DNA from: Linnemannia elongata
Lineage: Eukaryota; Mortierellomycota; Mortierellomycetes; Mortierellales; Mortierellaceae
DNA: 64,000 nt
Assembly (NCBI GenBank): GCA_036320915.1
Contig: JAXBDG010000018.1
Span: 496,001 to 560,000 of the forward strand
Direction: 5' to 3'
Shown here: piece by piece, positions 29,392 through 40,418 of the stretch
Position numbering within the stretch: position 1 is the stretch's first letter
How the letters are laid out: every line of letters starts with the position of its first letter
Notes under the pieces: generated by a model
The model's database searches: none
What the model was told of the DNA's origin: nothing
The model's input: only the letters and a program-made list of their open reading frames with translations
Position numbers and translations under genes: made by a program

Positions 29392-32312
29392 TTATTTAGG
29401 GCGCTGCCTTTGACGCTTGTTACTGAGACTGTACCCTTCTTTGACTGGCATATGCGCATGAAGTAGGTCGCGAGCTCTCTTCATCGTAGATAAAACCTCG
29501 TCATCGTTCGGCACAGCCTTATCTGGGTCCATAACGCTAATGTAACTATTAATGGAATCGACAATGCTACTGAGAGTCTGAGCAACCGTCAAAACCGTAG
29601 GAGCGGGTTGCAGTGAAAGATCCTCCTCAGAGCTCAAAGGCATAGGGTCTGCTCGGAACTCCAAGTGACCTTTGGGGCGATAATCAGTGTTTGGAAATGC
29701 AATTTCCGCCAAGGCTAGGTGTTTGCAGACCATGTGCGTACTTGAAAAGTCAGCACAGGTACACTTGCGAAACTGCCCTGCCATCCCAAGATCCCAATCG
29801 ACTGTCAGGTCGTAAGAGACGTCGGGGATGGTGAATGATGGAACCTTTAGCACTGAATCGTCATCAGATTGTAGCAGAAGGAGTTTTCCAGGGTCTTGCA
29901 TTCGAGTGCGATCGATGTGGTTCTGGGCCGCCAGCCTTGCGATCAGAGCCTTCTTGCGACCAGGAGTCATCTTCCCAACTTGCACAATGTGACGGACACA
30001 CATCTGTTGAAAGTGCGGCACGGCTTTCTTGGCGAGAGTATGGATCACTGAATCCAGGCGCCGTTGTTGCTTGTCTTTGAAGAAGTGTTTCTTCAAGGTG
30101 TTATGCCAGCTCTCGATGAAGTTATTGGTGTTGATACAACCATAAGCGACTTGTTGGCGGTGACAAAACATCCAACGCCTCCTGTCCGCCTCATGAGCCA
30201 GGTAGTTGGCGTCCAGGTACTTGATAAACTCGGACGCAATGTCTTGCCACTCATTTCTAAACGCGTCCAGCAAAGTGTTGGACTCCTCCTCCGTCCGTGC
30301 ATAGAGGATGCCTTTGAGCTGTTTCCGTACCTGGTGTAAGACGAACACAGCAATAAACGCCTACATTAATATAATCCCCTTCATTATTGGTTTCAACGCA
30401 GTATATGAATAGCATAGTTACATCATGTCTTTAAAAGAGTCGTTTACAAACTAGTCAGAAAAGTCTCACTTACCCTGTCTTTCCTTTCCTTCTTTTTAGC
30501 TATGGAGATATTATCCATGCCGAGTTTTTCCTTGGTGAAGTTGCGCTCCCAAGCTTGCAAGATATGCCACGCACAGTAAAATATGCGCGGCTTGAAATCG
30601 AAAGCATATTGGATGGCATTGATCTCGTTTGTGCCTTGGTCAGTGATTACAGCGGTAGGGAAATACGGCTCGGCACACAGTTGGTCCATCTTTGCTTTCA
30701 GCTGACAAAGCCATTCCTTCAAGAGTTCCCACTTTTGAGTCTTCGTCAACAGGAACGCGACAGGGATGCCGAAGCCTGTTTCCTTGTTCTTTACAACAAT
30801 GGTAAATAAGTATGTGTCTCGTCTAAAGCACCATAGAGAACAGTTACAAGGAGTAAGAGACAAGATGGCAGCCAAAATCAAACAGTACAAAATACGAGTG
30901 TTCAAGGGAAACGCTTACCCGCGGGCATGATGGGTACCATCAAAGCAGAACACATCGCCCCATTGCCTGAGTTGATCCAACTGCCAGGGCGATGAGAATC
31001 CATGGTACACGCTGTTTGCCTTGTCATAGAAGGTAAAGTAGTTGTTCCTGTCCAGTTCCTCCATCCATAGTCTTGCGGATATCATGTCGTCGTTGCTCTT
31101 CCTGACTTCCTTGGCTGTAATGGCGTACAAGATGTTGTAGACGTCGTCGTAGGTGATAAAATTGTCCCTAGATAACGCCATGGTCCCCTTTCCCTCCAAG
31201 AAGCGAGCAAACCTGGCGTGGTCTATCGTCAACTGCTCCATGATGGCATTGATGGACATTCCTCTCATGAGCATGGCTTTGATCCTCAGCTTGACAGCCT
31301 CCGATTTCCGCATGCTCCCAATGTTCTCCGCGCATCCAAGCTTGTGGTTGTGCTCGAAAAAATATTCGATCATGCATGTATTGCCGGGCATGCCATCACT
31401 CGTTGACCGTGGTCTAAACGTAGCTTTAATGGACGACCGGCAGTTACAACTGATGGAAGGCAAACGCAATCTGGTCTTTTCCTTCTTTCCACCCTTGATT
31501 CGGCCCTTGACCTCGTACTTTTTGCTTTTGCAATGACAGCTGTATCGACTGAGAATCTGCCCTGCCTTGTCCTTTTTGGCCTGAGTGCTGCTTTCTTTGA
31601 CGTTAGTGGAGTAAGGGTGAGGCTTGGTGCGCAACGTGAAGCTGGTGCCGATGCAGTCCGAGTGTCGCTTCAGCCAGTCCCCGAAAAAGGCTGCCTTGAC
31701 ATAGAAGACCAGACAGCGCCCCTCCTTCTTCTCACTCAAGGTAATCCGTTTACCTTCCGGAAACCCATAGGTCTCAGCCGTTTCAATGATATAGGGGTCA
31801 TCGAAGAGTGAATCACGGATAGCATTGAGCACATTTCGCTGGAGGTCGGCTGCCTGCCTCGCTCTCATGGGCACACGGTCTGTCTTGACGCTCACTTCGC
31901 AGATATTCATCACCCTGCTGTCGACACCTGCAATACCGTCTCCGGAAGATGCGGCCTCATCGTGCCCGGCTCCGCCGTCTGTCTCGCTCTCGGATTCATC
32001 ACTTCCTTCAGCCTCGGGTGAATCTTCGACCATGTCCTTAGTTTGGTCATTCTCAGCTTGACCGTCCTCAGCAAGACCCGAGTCCATATCAGCTAGACGT
32101 AAGATCTTAATAATAGCGTAGACACGGATTGAGTGTGAGTAAACCAAGCATCGTGCTTATATCGACAGCGTCGTTTCATGATGGTAGGCACCAAGCAATA
32201 TTAATAATAAGCAACTCACCAACGAGCTGGACAGCTTTGATAGCGCGTCATCGAAGGGTTCTCTCGAATAGTCCTCTGTGACCATCCAGTTGACGGCCGC
32301 TTGGGTGTCCAT
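29392..32312 (-). CDS. FAR1/MULE transposase with SWIM zinc finger
   Basis: Four exons join in phase: 32,312-32,220, 32,105-30,919, 30,822-30,474 and 30,360-29,392, giving 865 residues with no internal stop. Donors are GTGAGT, GTAAGC and GTAAGT. An acidic N-terminus precedes a FAR1-like zinc-binding region (YSCHCKSKK, SCNCRSS, EHNHKLG). The catalytic residues expected for MULE transposases are visible: D in DVFCFDGTHH, D in AVITDQGTNE with a following C-A-W-H, and E in NTNNFIESWHNTL. A SWIM finger (CTCADFSSTHMVCKHLA) lies near the C-terminus. The protein should bind the inverted repeats and catalyse cut-and-paste transposition. Intact frame, perfect repeats and perfect target duplication suggest a potentially autonomous, recent insertion. 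Confidence 0.9.
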
Positions 32313-32339
32313 GACGCGAGTGAAGAGGACGACTTTGTA

Positions 32340-32437
32340 TGGGAGAGAGATGCTTGTGTGTGAGAGAAGGATGCTTGTGTGTGCGAGAAGGGTGCTTGTG
32401 TGTGAGAGAGGGGTGCTTGTGTGTGAAAGAGGGAAGA
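32340..32437 (+). repeat. Imperfect 24-bp tandem repeat
   Basis: Four to five units of about GAGAAGGGTGCTTGTGTGTG lie just upstream of the MULE transposase start, on its 5' side. They may be subterminal transposase-binding repeats or simple slippage. Confidence 0.7.
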
Positions 32438-32674
32438 TTGTGTATCGGAAGGCAGAGGAGAACAGCCTGATGTTTATTCTTGCAATTAGGGACGAGAATC
32501 AAACCGCTGACGTAGAAGAAAGGGAGATCGCAAAAGCTGTATTTTTGTCCAGAATCGGGGCCTTCATAAGGAGATTCTTTTTCAACTCCGATGTGCCTTA
32601 AACGAAAAGGTCACTTTTGTCTTTTTTTATTCTTTTAACATTCCGCCGCGACTCCTAGTTCCTTCCTTCCTACT

Positions 32675-33357
32675 CTACAGAATCCAATTGTCGGTCACCT
32701 CTGCGTCTTTGGCAAAGACAGAACTTGCATCTTTCAGATCCTCGACCGTCAATATCCCCTGATGAACCGCTCGCTCAATACAAGCGCGTTGAAAATGGTA
32801 TGACCGTGTGCTGCTATGTATTCCGCCTTCCACCCAAGACTGCCTGATGACATACTTGTGGACCATTCTTGTTCTGTGAGCAGTTCGCAAATCGGGGTAT
32901 GGCACCCTGCACACTGTGGTAGCGGACCCTTTGCTGCAACAAGACACTTGGAGAATCCTATATCGTAATGAGGCCGCTTTCGTGGGAGAGTAACTGGTGG
33001 CTGTAAGGGCGAGGATTGCTCGGTCGGATCCATAGGTTAAGGACCTGTCGAATCGTCTGAGAGACGACGTTTATGCAACAACTCGTGTACATCTGGTGGA
33101 ACTTCGTCGTTCAACAATGCTATGGGTGCAGGCGTGTTCGTGTACGTGTTCTTGGGTGGTGTAGGCGTGCTTGTGTTCTTGGGTGGTGTAGGCGTGTTTG
33201 TGTTCTTGGGTGGTACAGGTGTGTCAGGTGCAAGCGGAGGTGGAGACCATGACCTCACCTGCTCGTCACCGGACAGTTCATCTAACTCCTTTTCGGCAGA
33301 CAGTGCTTGATCCTCCAACTCCTGGCCCACATTCGACATTGCTGGATACTTCAAGTA
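32675..33357 (-). pseudogene. Element A copy 2: 3' coding remnants
   Basis: Identical to 12,153-12,835, with the same stops after the transposase frame and after the Pro/Thr repeat, and the same CAGC / YHFQRAC cysteine-histidine pieces in two frames. Confidence 0.45.
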
Positions 33358-35805
33358 TCAAGCCCCGGCTGCGTAGAAGTTTTTTTTTGCCAGCAGTCGT
33401 GTCATATCATTCTTAGTAACAAACTGGCACTTCTTCTTTACCAATCCATCGTACAAAAGTCGTTTCCCTTCCACCATCACCACCGAACAAAAATGATGCC
33501 TTCCGTGATAAATAACTGCGCCAAGTTGATACTCCTGTCCGCCAAAGTATAGAACAGGCGTAGGAAACGGGGCGTTACAATGGATGTTGTTGTAACCTGC
33601 ATCAACAGAGAGAAGGGTTGGTAGTTGAGTGAAGGTCGGTTCAGTGTGAATCCTGCTTCCGCTGCAAGTAATTGAATACGAAGTACAACCTGCCTCGTCC
33701 ACCACCTCGATCTGCCTCCATGCACTCTGATCTCTATATATAACAGAGTCATCCACGCCTTCAGCTGGCCTTTCCGTACAAATATCACCGTCTGTATCTT
33801 CTGCTGGTCGAATGCACTCCTCGATGGATTTGTTGATGGCCGCTTGGTTGATTGTCGACCCTGTTGAGAGTTGCCACCCGGCCGTCCGTCTGCGGTGCGT
33901 TTTAACAGGATTGGGACAGGTTGGTGAAGAACAAGAGTAGATCGACTGTCTGGTGACCGAAAATAAACCACTCAAGTGCTCATTGAAGTTCCTGAATGTG
34001 CTCCCTTCCATATTGTGGACACCATCAGTAGGGTACCCCAGAATGCGAGTGTACCACATCCAACGCGCCTTATTGTAATTCCCGTTTTGGATCTCCTGAA
34101 CCACGGCCTCAAGACATTGACCAGCGATGGTAGCCAAGACATTGGCAGGGAGGGAGACTGCCCGGTACTGTGTCAACAAATACCAGCTCATCAGAGTTGT
34201 ATCCAATGGACATGTGTTGGTGGCATTAAAACGAAAAGACCTGAAAGACTTGTTGCCGTCCTTGTCCTCAACCATCATCTCGTGCGAGTAATCAATATCC
34301 CAGGGAATGCCAAGGTTGTCCCAGTAAGACTTGTCGACTTTTGGAAATCTGTTTGCACCTCTGGCGTGTTTCTTTTTAGCGCCCCGGTTGAAGACACGAT
34401 AATGGGAAGACTGGGCCAGGGAGATAGACGAAGACGACTGGGCGGAAGACGACTTATCCTGAGAAAATGATGAAAACGAGAGATCGTCTTGGTCTTGAAA
34501 GGTTGGCGAGGAAGACTGGGCTTGTGAGGAAGATATCTCATCATGAGAAAAAGGGGCGGACAGATAGTCGTCTTGACCAGAGAACGAAGAGGAGCGTTCA
34601 GGCTTATTGGGGACAGATCGCAGGTTTGGCTCGCCATCATTGTGGTACTTGGGATCAACATACTTGGGGACTGGTTTATCTTTGCTGCCATAGCTAAGAG
34701 AGTGGCCTTTCGATACAAGTTTATCGTCACCCTCAAATCTCTCCATGTAGTAGTAGCAATGCGTGACAGCCTCCATGATCGTCATCTTGCGGTCGGTCGG
34801 CAAGGTTTTCTTGTACGCGCTTCCCAGCCCTTCCTGTGCATTGGTGTCCTTGGCTAATCTTGAGGTATCAGCACTGGTCATGGCGGGGAAAATAAGAGAC
34901 TCTCGACAGGGGTCTTGGTACCATGCAAGCCATGTGGTAATCGCTGGTCCTGGAATTCGTTCCTTTAGGGCGGTGGTGATAGACTTGTACTCCTCGACTG
35001 GCAACTTCTCGAGGAGTCTGTTTGTTGTAGACAAAAAGTATTCTTTGTGTTCGGATGGACAATCGGGGCTTTTGGAAAACTTCCATGCATTACGCTTGAA
35101 GTGAACACTACAGAATCCATAGATCCCCTCGAGGTTGACAGGAGTAGGCTCGGGGACATTACAAAAGTCCCTGACAGCCAGCACAAATCCTTGTTGCTCG
35201 GCAGCGGAGAGATCGCATGTCATGCCTGGAAACTCCTTTGAGAAAACCTCCAGAGTTGGCTTAGACTCCCACAAAGTCTGGAACACCACTAAAAAATGGG
35301 CCTTGTAGTGGTACTTGGACATGCCGAGAAGAAAGCTGACAACCATAGGAAGAGTTCTCTTCAAGGGTCGACTGTATCCGGATGTCATGGTGATATTGAT
35401 ATCGCGATACGGGGCCTCGGTGATTACACCATGGATGGAGTCAGTCATCAAACAGCTATCTCGTGCGACAAGACGGGAACGCATGGCATCTGTCTGAATA
35501 ATAACATGGCCATTGTTGGTGTCCGGAGAAATAGCCGCAATCACCTTCTTGTTCACTCGAGTATTGAAAGAAAGGAGGCCCGCAATCCCATCAAAAGTTT
35601 TGGTTTTTTGTTCAGCCTTGATACCCTTCCTATAGTGATAGAAGCGGCCAGAATGTGCGAGACCTGGATGGATAGATGAGGCCGCAGAACGAAAATCAGT
35701 CGCAATTAGGGCCTTGCTGGTGGTCTGCTCGGGCGCAAGTTTAACCCATTTTTTAAGCTCGCGCTTGGCCTCAGGAGTACTCGAACAGGCGGAGGCTTGA
35801 GATGG
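33358..35805 (-). CDS. Element A copy 2: DDE core plus USP-like region
   Basis: The translation is identical to 9705-12,152, including all candidate catalytic residues (D39, D115, E242; C449, H687/H688 counted from the first ATG at 35,556). Like copy 1, it lies in the -1 frame relative to the zinc-finger exon. Confidence 0.65.
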   Translation of the reverse strand, partial: PSQASACSSTPEAKRELKKWVKLAPEQTTSKALIATDFRSAASSIHPGLAHSGRFYHYRKGIKAEQKTKTFDGIAGLLSFNTRVNKKVIAAISPDTNNGHVIIQTDAMRSRLVARDSCLMTDSIHGVITEAPYRDINITMTSGYSRPLKRTLPMVVSFLLGMSKYHYKAHFLVVFQTLWESKPTLEVFSKEFPGMTCDLSAAEQQGFVLAVRDFCNVPEPTPVNLEGIYGFCSVHFKRNAWKFSKSPDCPSEHKEYFLSTTNRLLEKLPVEEYKSITTALKERIPGPAITTWLAWYQDPCRESLIFPAMTSADTSRLAKDTNAQEGLGSAYKKTLPTDRKMTIMEAVTHCYYYMERFEGDDKLVSKGHSLSYGSKDKPVPKYVDPKYHNDGEPNLRSVPNKPERSSSFSGQDDYLSAPFSHDEISSSQAQSSSPTFQDQDDLSFSSFSQDKSSSAQSSSSISLAQSSHYRVFNRGAKKKHARGANRFPKVDKSYWDNLGIPWDIDYSHEMMVEDKDGNKSFRSFRFNATNTCPLDTTLMSWYLLTQYRAVSLPANVLATIAGQCLEAVVQEIQNGNYNKARWMWYTRILGYPTDGVHNMEGSTFRNFNEHLSGLFSVTRQSIYSCSSPTCPNPVKTHRRRTAGWQLSTGSTINQAAINKSIEECIRPAEDTDGDICTERPAEGVDDSVIYRDQSAWRQIEVVDEAGCTSYSITCSGSRIHTEPTFTQLPTLLSVDAGYNNIHCNAPFPTPVLYFGGQEYQLGAVIYHGRHHFCSVVMVEGKRLLYDGLVKKKCQFVTKNDMTRLLAKKNFYAAGA

Positions 35806-37507
35806 TTATGGAATCCCTTGTGATGAATTTCAATAGTAGTGTCGTTGCAGGCATGATGAACAGCCATAATCGCATCGCAGTTCTTGTATGCAAGGGGGTT
35901 GTGTTGGTGTCCATTTTTATTGCATCGAGATTGTGCTGGTGGTGGGAGAGCGTCCCTTCTTTTCAAGGCTGGCTGCATAGGACGCTCGGTGTATTTACGC
36001 AAAGGATCCTGATCGCAAAAGTAGATGCCTAGACACACCTTGTGGTAGACGACCTTGAGCATTGGTGGCGGGACCTTCGAGTTGATTTCTGGCTCTTGTT
36101 CAGCCATGCTCAACGGCGCGCACTCTGGTTCCAATATCTTGTTGAAAGATGATCCCTGGCGCTCTAGGGTACTAGCTGTGATAGCTCGATCGAACTGTGC
36201 GCGCTTGACCCTGGCTTCACTGTCCTTCACCTTGTACCACTTCTCTCCAGACCTGCCTTTGCGAAACTCATGGATGTGGCTGTAAAGAAGGAACGTAGCC
36301 CACCCCACACTGTGGGGGTCTGTCTTGGAGTCGCCGCCTTCGATGATGCGTTTTTCACCAGCAGCACCGTTCGGAAATTCGATGGAGGAAGGATGGTTGT
36401 ATGTTCTCGCTGGCTGTGACGCGTTGAGGTCGAGTACATCAGACTGACTTTGTGGAGGGTCCAGAATCGGTGAAGGAGAGCAGGGAAGAGACGGACTGAG
36501 CGGAAAAGGAGTAGGCGAAGACGTATTGTTGACAGAATATATGGCAGAGGTTGTTGCTGAAGGATGGCTCTCAGAGGAGGGAGAGAAAGGCAGAGGGGTA
36601 TGAGCAGGCTGGGCAGAAAGAACAGGCTCGGTAGCCAAGGAAGGCGGGACAGAAAGGCGAGGCATGGTGGGCAGTGCAGACAAGGCAGGCAGGTTAGTCA
36701 GGGTAGGCAGATTGGCCATCGGGTTCTGGTGTGGCAAACGGGACACCAAGTTTTGGCCAGAAAGAGAAAAAAATGAACCAGCGTGGTCCATAAATGCTTC
36801 CTGGTAAAGAGCCATGGATTCATCCTCAAGCAAAGCCTGTAAACGAAGGTATAAAAGACAGACATGACAAAGGGAGAAAAAGAAGTTATGTTAGATCTTG
36901 TAAATCTACTCTTGCAAATAAAAAACGAAAACAAGTGGCGGATGTACTAGAATGTTTACCATGTCGTCAAAAGGATTTTCCAACGAAGGAGCTGTATAGG
37001 GAACACTCATACTGTCCTGGGATCCATGCGGCGAGTCACTAACAGCTGGTTGAGGTTGGGAGTCGACTGGAAAGAATTGACCTAAAGTCTGCAAGGTGAA
37101 TGAGATGAATATATGGAGCAACTAAAAGCAGAGACAAGGACCGAAAGAAGAACGAGAGAGAAAAGCAAGGTTTAATTACCCATTGCTTGTACCTACTGAT
37201 TGTTCTTGAGTGGGGAGAGACAATAGTGCCTGAACTGTTTCCAGCGAGCTCAAGTGGTGGTGACCACCGAGGGCAGAGTCCGAAGCACCCGAAACAGAGG
37301 CAGACTGAAAAGAAGACGCAAAAAAATCAGAAGTCGCAGGATTAGATTCAGACATAAGAATATAAACAGCAAACGCAATCTTACGTTTGTTACCTGTCCT
37401 TTCTTGGTCAACGCTCTATAGGCGAGCTCTGCAACGCCCAAAACAAGTTTAGCCGTGTCCTCTGAAGACTTCTCTAGGACGTGTTCGATATACCGAAAGA
37501 GGGCAGC
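35706..37507 (-). CDS. Element A copy 2: N-terminal exons with zinc finger
   Basis: Mirror of 8003-9804: exons about 37,507-37,394, 37,304-37,197, 37,088-36,960 and from 36,836, with the same splice signals and the same missing in-frame ATG. The frame ends at 35,706 shortly after the HNH zinc-finger motif, as in copy 1. Confidence 0.65.
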
Positions 37508-37700
37508 TTCGAATCACTTTTGGGCGACATAGTTGAAAATGGCGGAAAGGGTGAAGCATCAGTTTTTTTTTCTTTTTTCATAAGTGACCCAAGTGACTAT
37601 CTTTGTTTATTTTTTTGAGACATAGAGTCACGTGCAGTTGCCCAAAAGTGACCTTTTCAAAAGGTCTCTTTCCCTCTGGGTCACTTATTTCTTATTCACC

Positions 37701-39104
37701 CTAACGTTGCTCCATATCGCAATTGTGAATCAGTCTTCTTCACATTTCCTACTTCTACTCATCACTCTCCTCTTTTCATCAGCCTTATACACACGCCCAT
37801 CTCATCGAGACGTTATTTGTCGTCGAAGAATAAAACACGGCAGGCCAGTCGGGATATATCCCATCGTTACTGTCTCTACAAGAAAAACACTCATAATTGC
37901 AACAGAAATAGAGATCTGCAATAACACCAACAATAACAACGGCAACAAAAAAAAAGACAGAACAACTAACACCCACAACAATAACAAAGACATCTACAAC
38001 ACAATTAGCAAATAATACCAATACGACAACCATCGCAGTGGCAGCAGCAGCAATACTGACAACAGTAGCAATACCAACGCCAAACCCTACAACGAAAAGG
38101 TGAGTCTTGTTCTCTTTCAATGGACCTTGACAATGACAGGGTAGGTTGCAAAGCGAGCAATGCGAATATATTCTTCAGTGTCCTTTTTTAGTTGCCCGTT
38201 CATGGACAGCTCTTTCTCTTGTCTGTGTGCCTTCCAAGTGCCTCTCGTTCCAACGACAGAAAATACAAAAGAGAAAAAAGGAAACAACGTTTCTCATCCA
38301 CTGATACGTACTCAAGAGTCATAAAGATGAAGGATGTCTTTAGCACAAAAAAAAGACCCTTATGGCCAATTGGCCCTCAGTGGGCCCAACCCCTGTTCAA
38401 AAAAAGCAAAAGGCGAGGAAAACAATTTAGCTGTGTGCATTGAGCATGCATGAATGATAGGGAGAACCCAGGCCAAACAAAAATATCGCAAGCGCTGTTC
38501 TCACCCATGCCCTTTCTGTCTCTCGTGTCACCAGCTGACATCGCTTTGTCAAGAATACTCTCGCCCTTACCTGTACTGTACATGTACAGCGGGGTCCCAA
38601 AAGTTTTGCAACAAAAAAAAAATTATGCATGAATCCCATGAGAAATGCGCTGGGAAAATGCACTTTTTTGAACGAGCTACTTCATAAACTCATTGTTTTT
38701 ATATGCTATTATCATCCTTCATTGACTGGGGGACCTTGGCTCCATGAGCTGTATACCATGTCGATAGTTTCTTTCTTGAAATAATGTGGATGTAAAAATG
38801 TGAACGAAAAAGGCATTATAACCCTATGGAAAAAATTCTTGAGGTCGCAAAACATTTGGGACCGCGTTGTACACACCCCTACAGTGACTATATAAAAAGA
38901 TTTTTGAGCACCGCAACTTTGTTCACTAAGATATGCGCCGCCAGTGTCCATCCTCGCATGCTGCGCACTTCACGCCCATTACCAAGCAGGCTATAAAGCC
39001 TATGAGATTGATGGAACTGTGATTCAAATCTTCTTCTTAAAAATTCTTTTAACATTCTTCTCACCATTATCTCTTCTCTCCTTTCTTCTTTTCACTTCAT
39101 CACC
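37701..39104. other. Intergenic with simple-sequence DNA
   Basis: An AAC-rich stretch with some CAG units (37,925-38,090) resembles low-complexity 5' leader sequence and ends at a GTGAGT. No convincing exon follows. A 320-bp MITE-like element lies at about 38,570-38,888 (separate entry). The last 100 bp before 39,105 are CT-rich and probably the SDR promoter and leader. Confidence 0.45.
38570..38888. mobile_element. Possible mariner-like MITE
   Basis: The left end contains GCGGGGTCCCAAAAGTTTTGC. The right end, read in reverse, contains GCGGTCCCAAATGTTTTGC, set about 20 bp in from each edge. TA dinucleotides lie outside both putative ends. The outermost bases match poorly, so the boundaries are approximate. 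No ORF encodes a transposase. Confidence 0.45.
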
Positions 39105-39974
39105 ATGATACCAAGCACCAACGACAACAACAACAGCAGCAATACATCCCTCAAAATGACTTCTCGTCGTGTTGCTATCGTCACAGGAGCATCTCGCGGA
39201 ATTGGTCGTGGCATTGCTCTTCGTCTCGCCAGGGATGGTTTCAACATCGTCGTCAACTATCAGTCCAGCATTACCATGGCTCAGGAGGTCGTTAATGAGA
39301 TTACAGCTCTGCCTGCCACTCACTATAACAAGGAAGTAGATCCTGTCCGTGCTATCAGTGTTCAAGCCGACATTGGAAAGATGGAAGACGCTCAGCGACT
39401 TCTGCACGACACCATTGCATCATTCGGTCGTCTTGACATCATCGTCTTTAACGCCGCCTGGGTACAGTTTATTTCAATCCGTGATCTGACCGAGCAGTCG
39501 TATCTCGATGCCTTCGACACGAACGTCAAAGGACCTCTCTTTCTCTCCAAGCTTGCCCAACCGCATCTCGCTAAGGCTCAGGAGGAGGCGGCTGTGGTCC
39601 AGTTTGGAGGGAGCCCACTCGGAGGATCAAGAATTATCAGTATTTCATCCGTCACGGCCATCAGGTCAGATATTAACGAATCGAGGCTTCTCTATGCCAT
39701 GACCAAGGGCGCGCTGAACCAGCTTACTCGAGTGCTTGCCAGGGATCCAGATTTCGGAGGCAAGGGCATTACAGTGAATGCGGTGGCACCCGGTCCCATC
39801 GATACAGATGCTTTGAGATCATTGCCTCAGTGGGACACCCACGCATCGAAGAACCCTCTGAAACGCATTGGTCAAGTCGATGATATTGCGGACGTAGTAT
39901 CGTTCTTGGCCAGCAATAACTCCAGATGGGTGAATGGACACACCATGGTGGCCAGTGGTGGTGCAGTGGTTTAA
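39105..39974 (+). CDS. Short-chain dehydrogenase/reductase (SDR)
   Basis: A 289-residue intronless classical SDR. The Rossmann cofactor motif TGASRGIG follows a first beta strand (RRVAIV). An ND-type acidic region precedes FNAAW, which replaces the usual NNAG. The catalytic Ser is in ISISSVTA, and Tyr and Lys are in YAMTKGAL. A PG motif follows in VAPGPIDTD, and WVNGHTMVASGG ends the protein in the usual place. It should be a cytosolic NAD(P)H-dependent oxidoreductase related to 3-oxoacyl-ACP reductase/glucose-dehydrogenase-like enzymes; the substrate is unknown. A second in-frame ATG at 39,156 (MTSRR) would remove an Asn/Ser-rich leader and is a plausible alternative start. It is one of the few single-copy genes in the window. 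Confidence 0.92.
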   Translation: MIPSTNDNNNSSNTSLKMTSRRVAIVTGASRGIGRGIALRLARDGFNIVVNYQSSITMAQEVVNEITALPATHYNKEVDPVRAISVQADIGKMEDAQRLLHDTIASFGRLDIIVFNAAWVQFISIRDLTEQSYLDAFDTNVKGPLFLSKLAQPHLAKAQEEAAVVQFGGSPLGGSRIISISSVTAIRSDINESRLLYAMTKGALNQLTRVLARDPDFGGKGITVNAVAPGPIDTDALRSLPQWDTHASKNPLKRIGQVDDIADVVSFLASNNSRWVNGHTMVASGGAVV

Positions 39975-40323
39975 GCAGTTAGATCTCATTTTTTGACCCT
40001 GCACATACACCCAAAAAAAATAATAATCGACGCGTGTTTATGGACGCGACTCGGCCACAAGTAAAGATGACTATGCAAAAAGTTGAGATACCTCCTAGCT
40101 CGTCCCCATCTTGTTGCACTATACCTCCTTTTTCTGTGAGCACCTATTTTCGCTTTTTCGAAAACAAAGGCAGCATATGCTCCAGCTACTACTCGTTGTC
40201 AGTGGCTTCCCACGGAACAGCACCTTCATCATCAGAATTCTCCGCTACATCATGCAGTCGCTGGGTCGACGATTCTTCGCCATTGTCGGGAGTCTTACAG
40301 GGACGGGATAACGATAGATACTC

Positions 40324-40418
<95 letters not shown>

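Larger units (their letters stand above)
28322..32577 (-). mobile_element. FAR1-type Mutator-like element (4,256 bp) nested in element A
   Basis: Terminal inverted repeats of 25 bp (starting GAATCTCCTTATGAAGG) are flanked by a perfect 9-bp direct repeat TTTTTCAAC at 28,313-28,321 and 32,578-32,586. Nine bases is the classic MULE duplication. Element A copy 1 shows the empty site at about 12,922-12,930 with one TTTTTCAAC (as its reverse complement). It encodes one apparently intact four-exon transposase on the minus strand. The non-coding part at 28,350-29,390 holds nothing recognisable. Confidence 0.95.
28237..37700 (-). mobile_element. Element A copy 2, reverse orientation, split by a nested MULE
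   Basis: The termini match those of copy 1. Subtracting the nested MULE (4,256 bp) and its 9-bp duplication leaves 5,199 bp, the exact length of copy 1. ORF coordinates mirror copy 1 exactly (each pair sums to 45,510), with identical translations. The left flank is right-arm-homologous DNA, whereas the right flank at 37,701 is unrelated to the continuation expected from the right arm. The element therefore sits at or next to a rearrangement breakpoint. Confidence 0.88.

Noticed and set aside
37632..38120. 127- and 111-codon ORFs next to element A copy 2
   Set aside because: Low-complexity Asn/Thr or Val/Ala runs from an AAC-rich tract, no domain, partly overlapping transposon terminal sequence.
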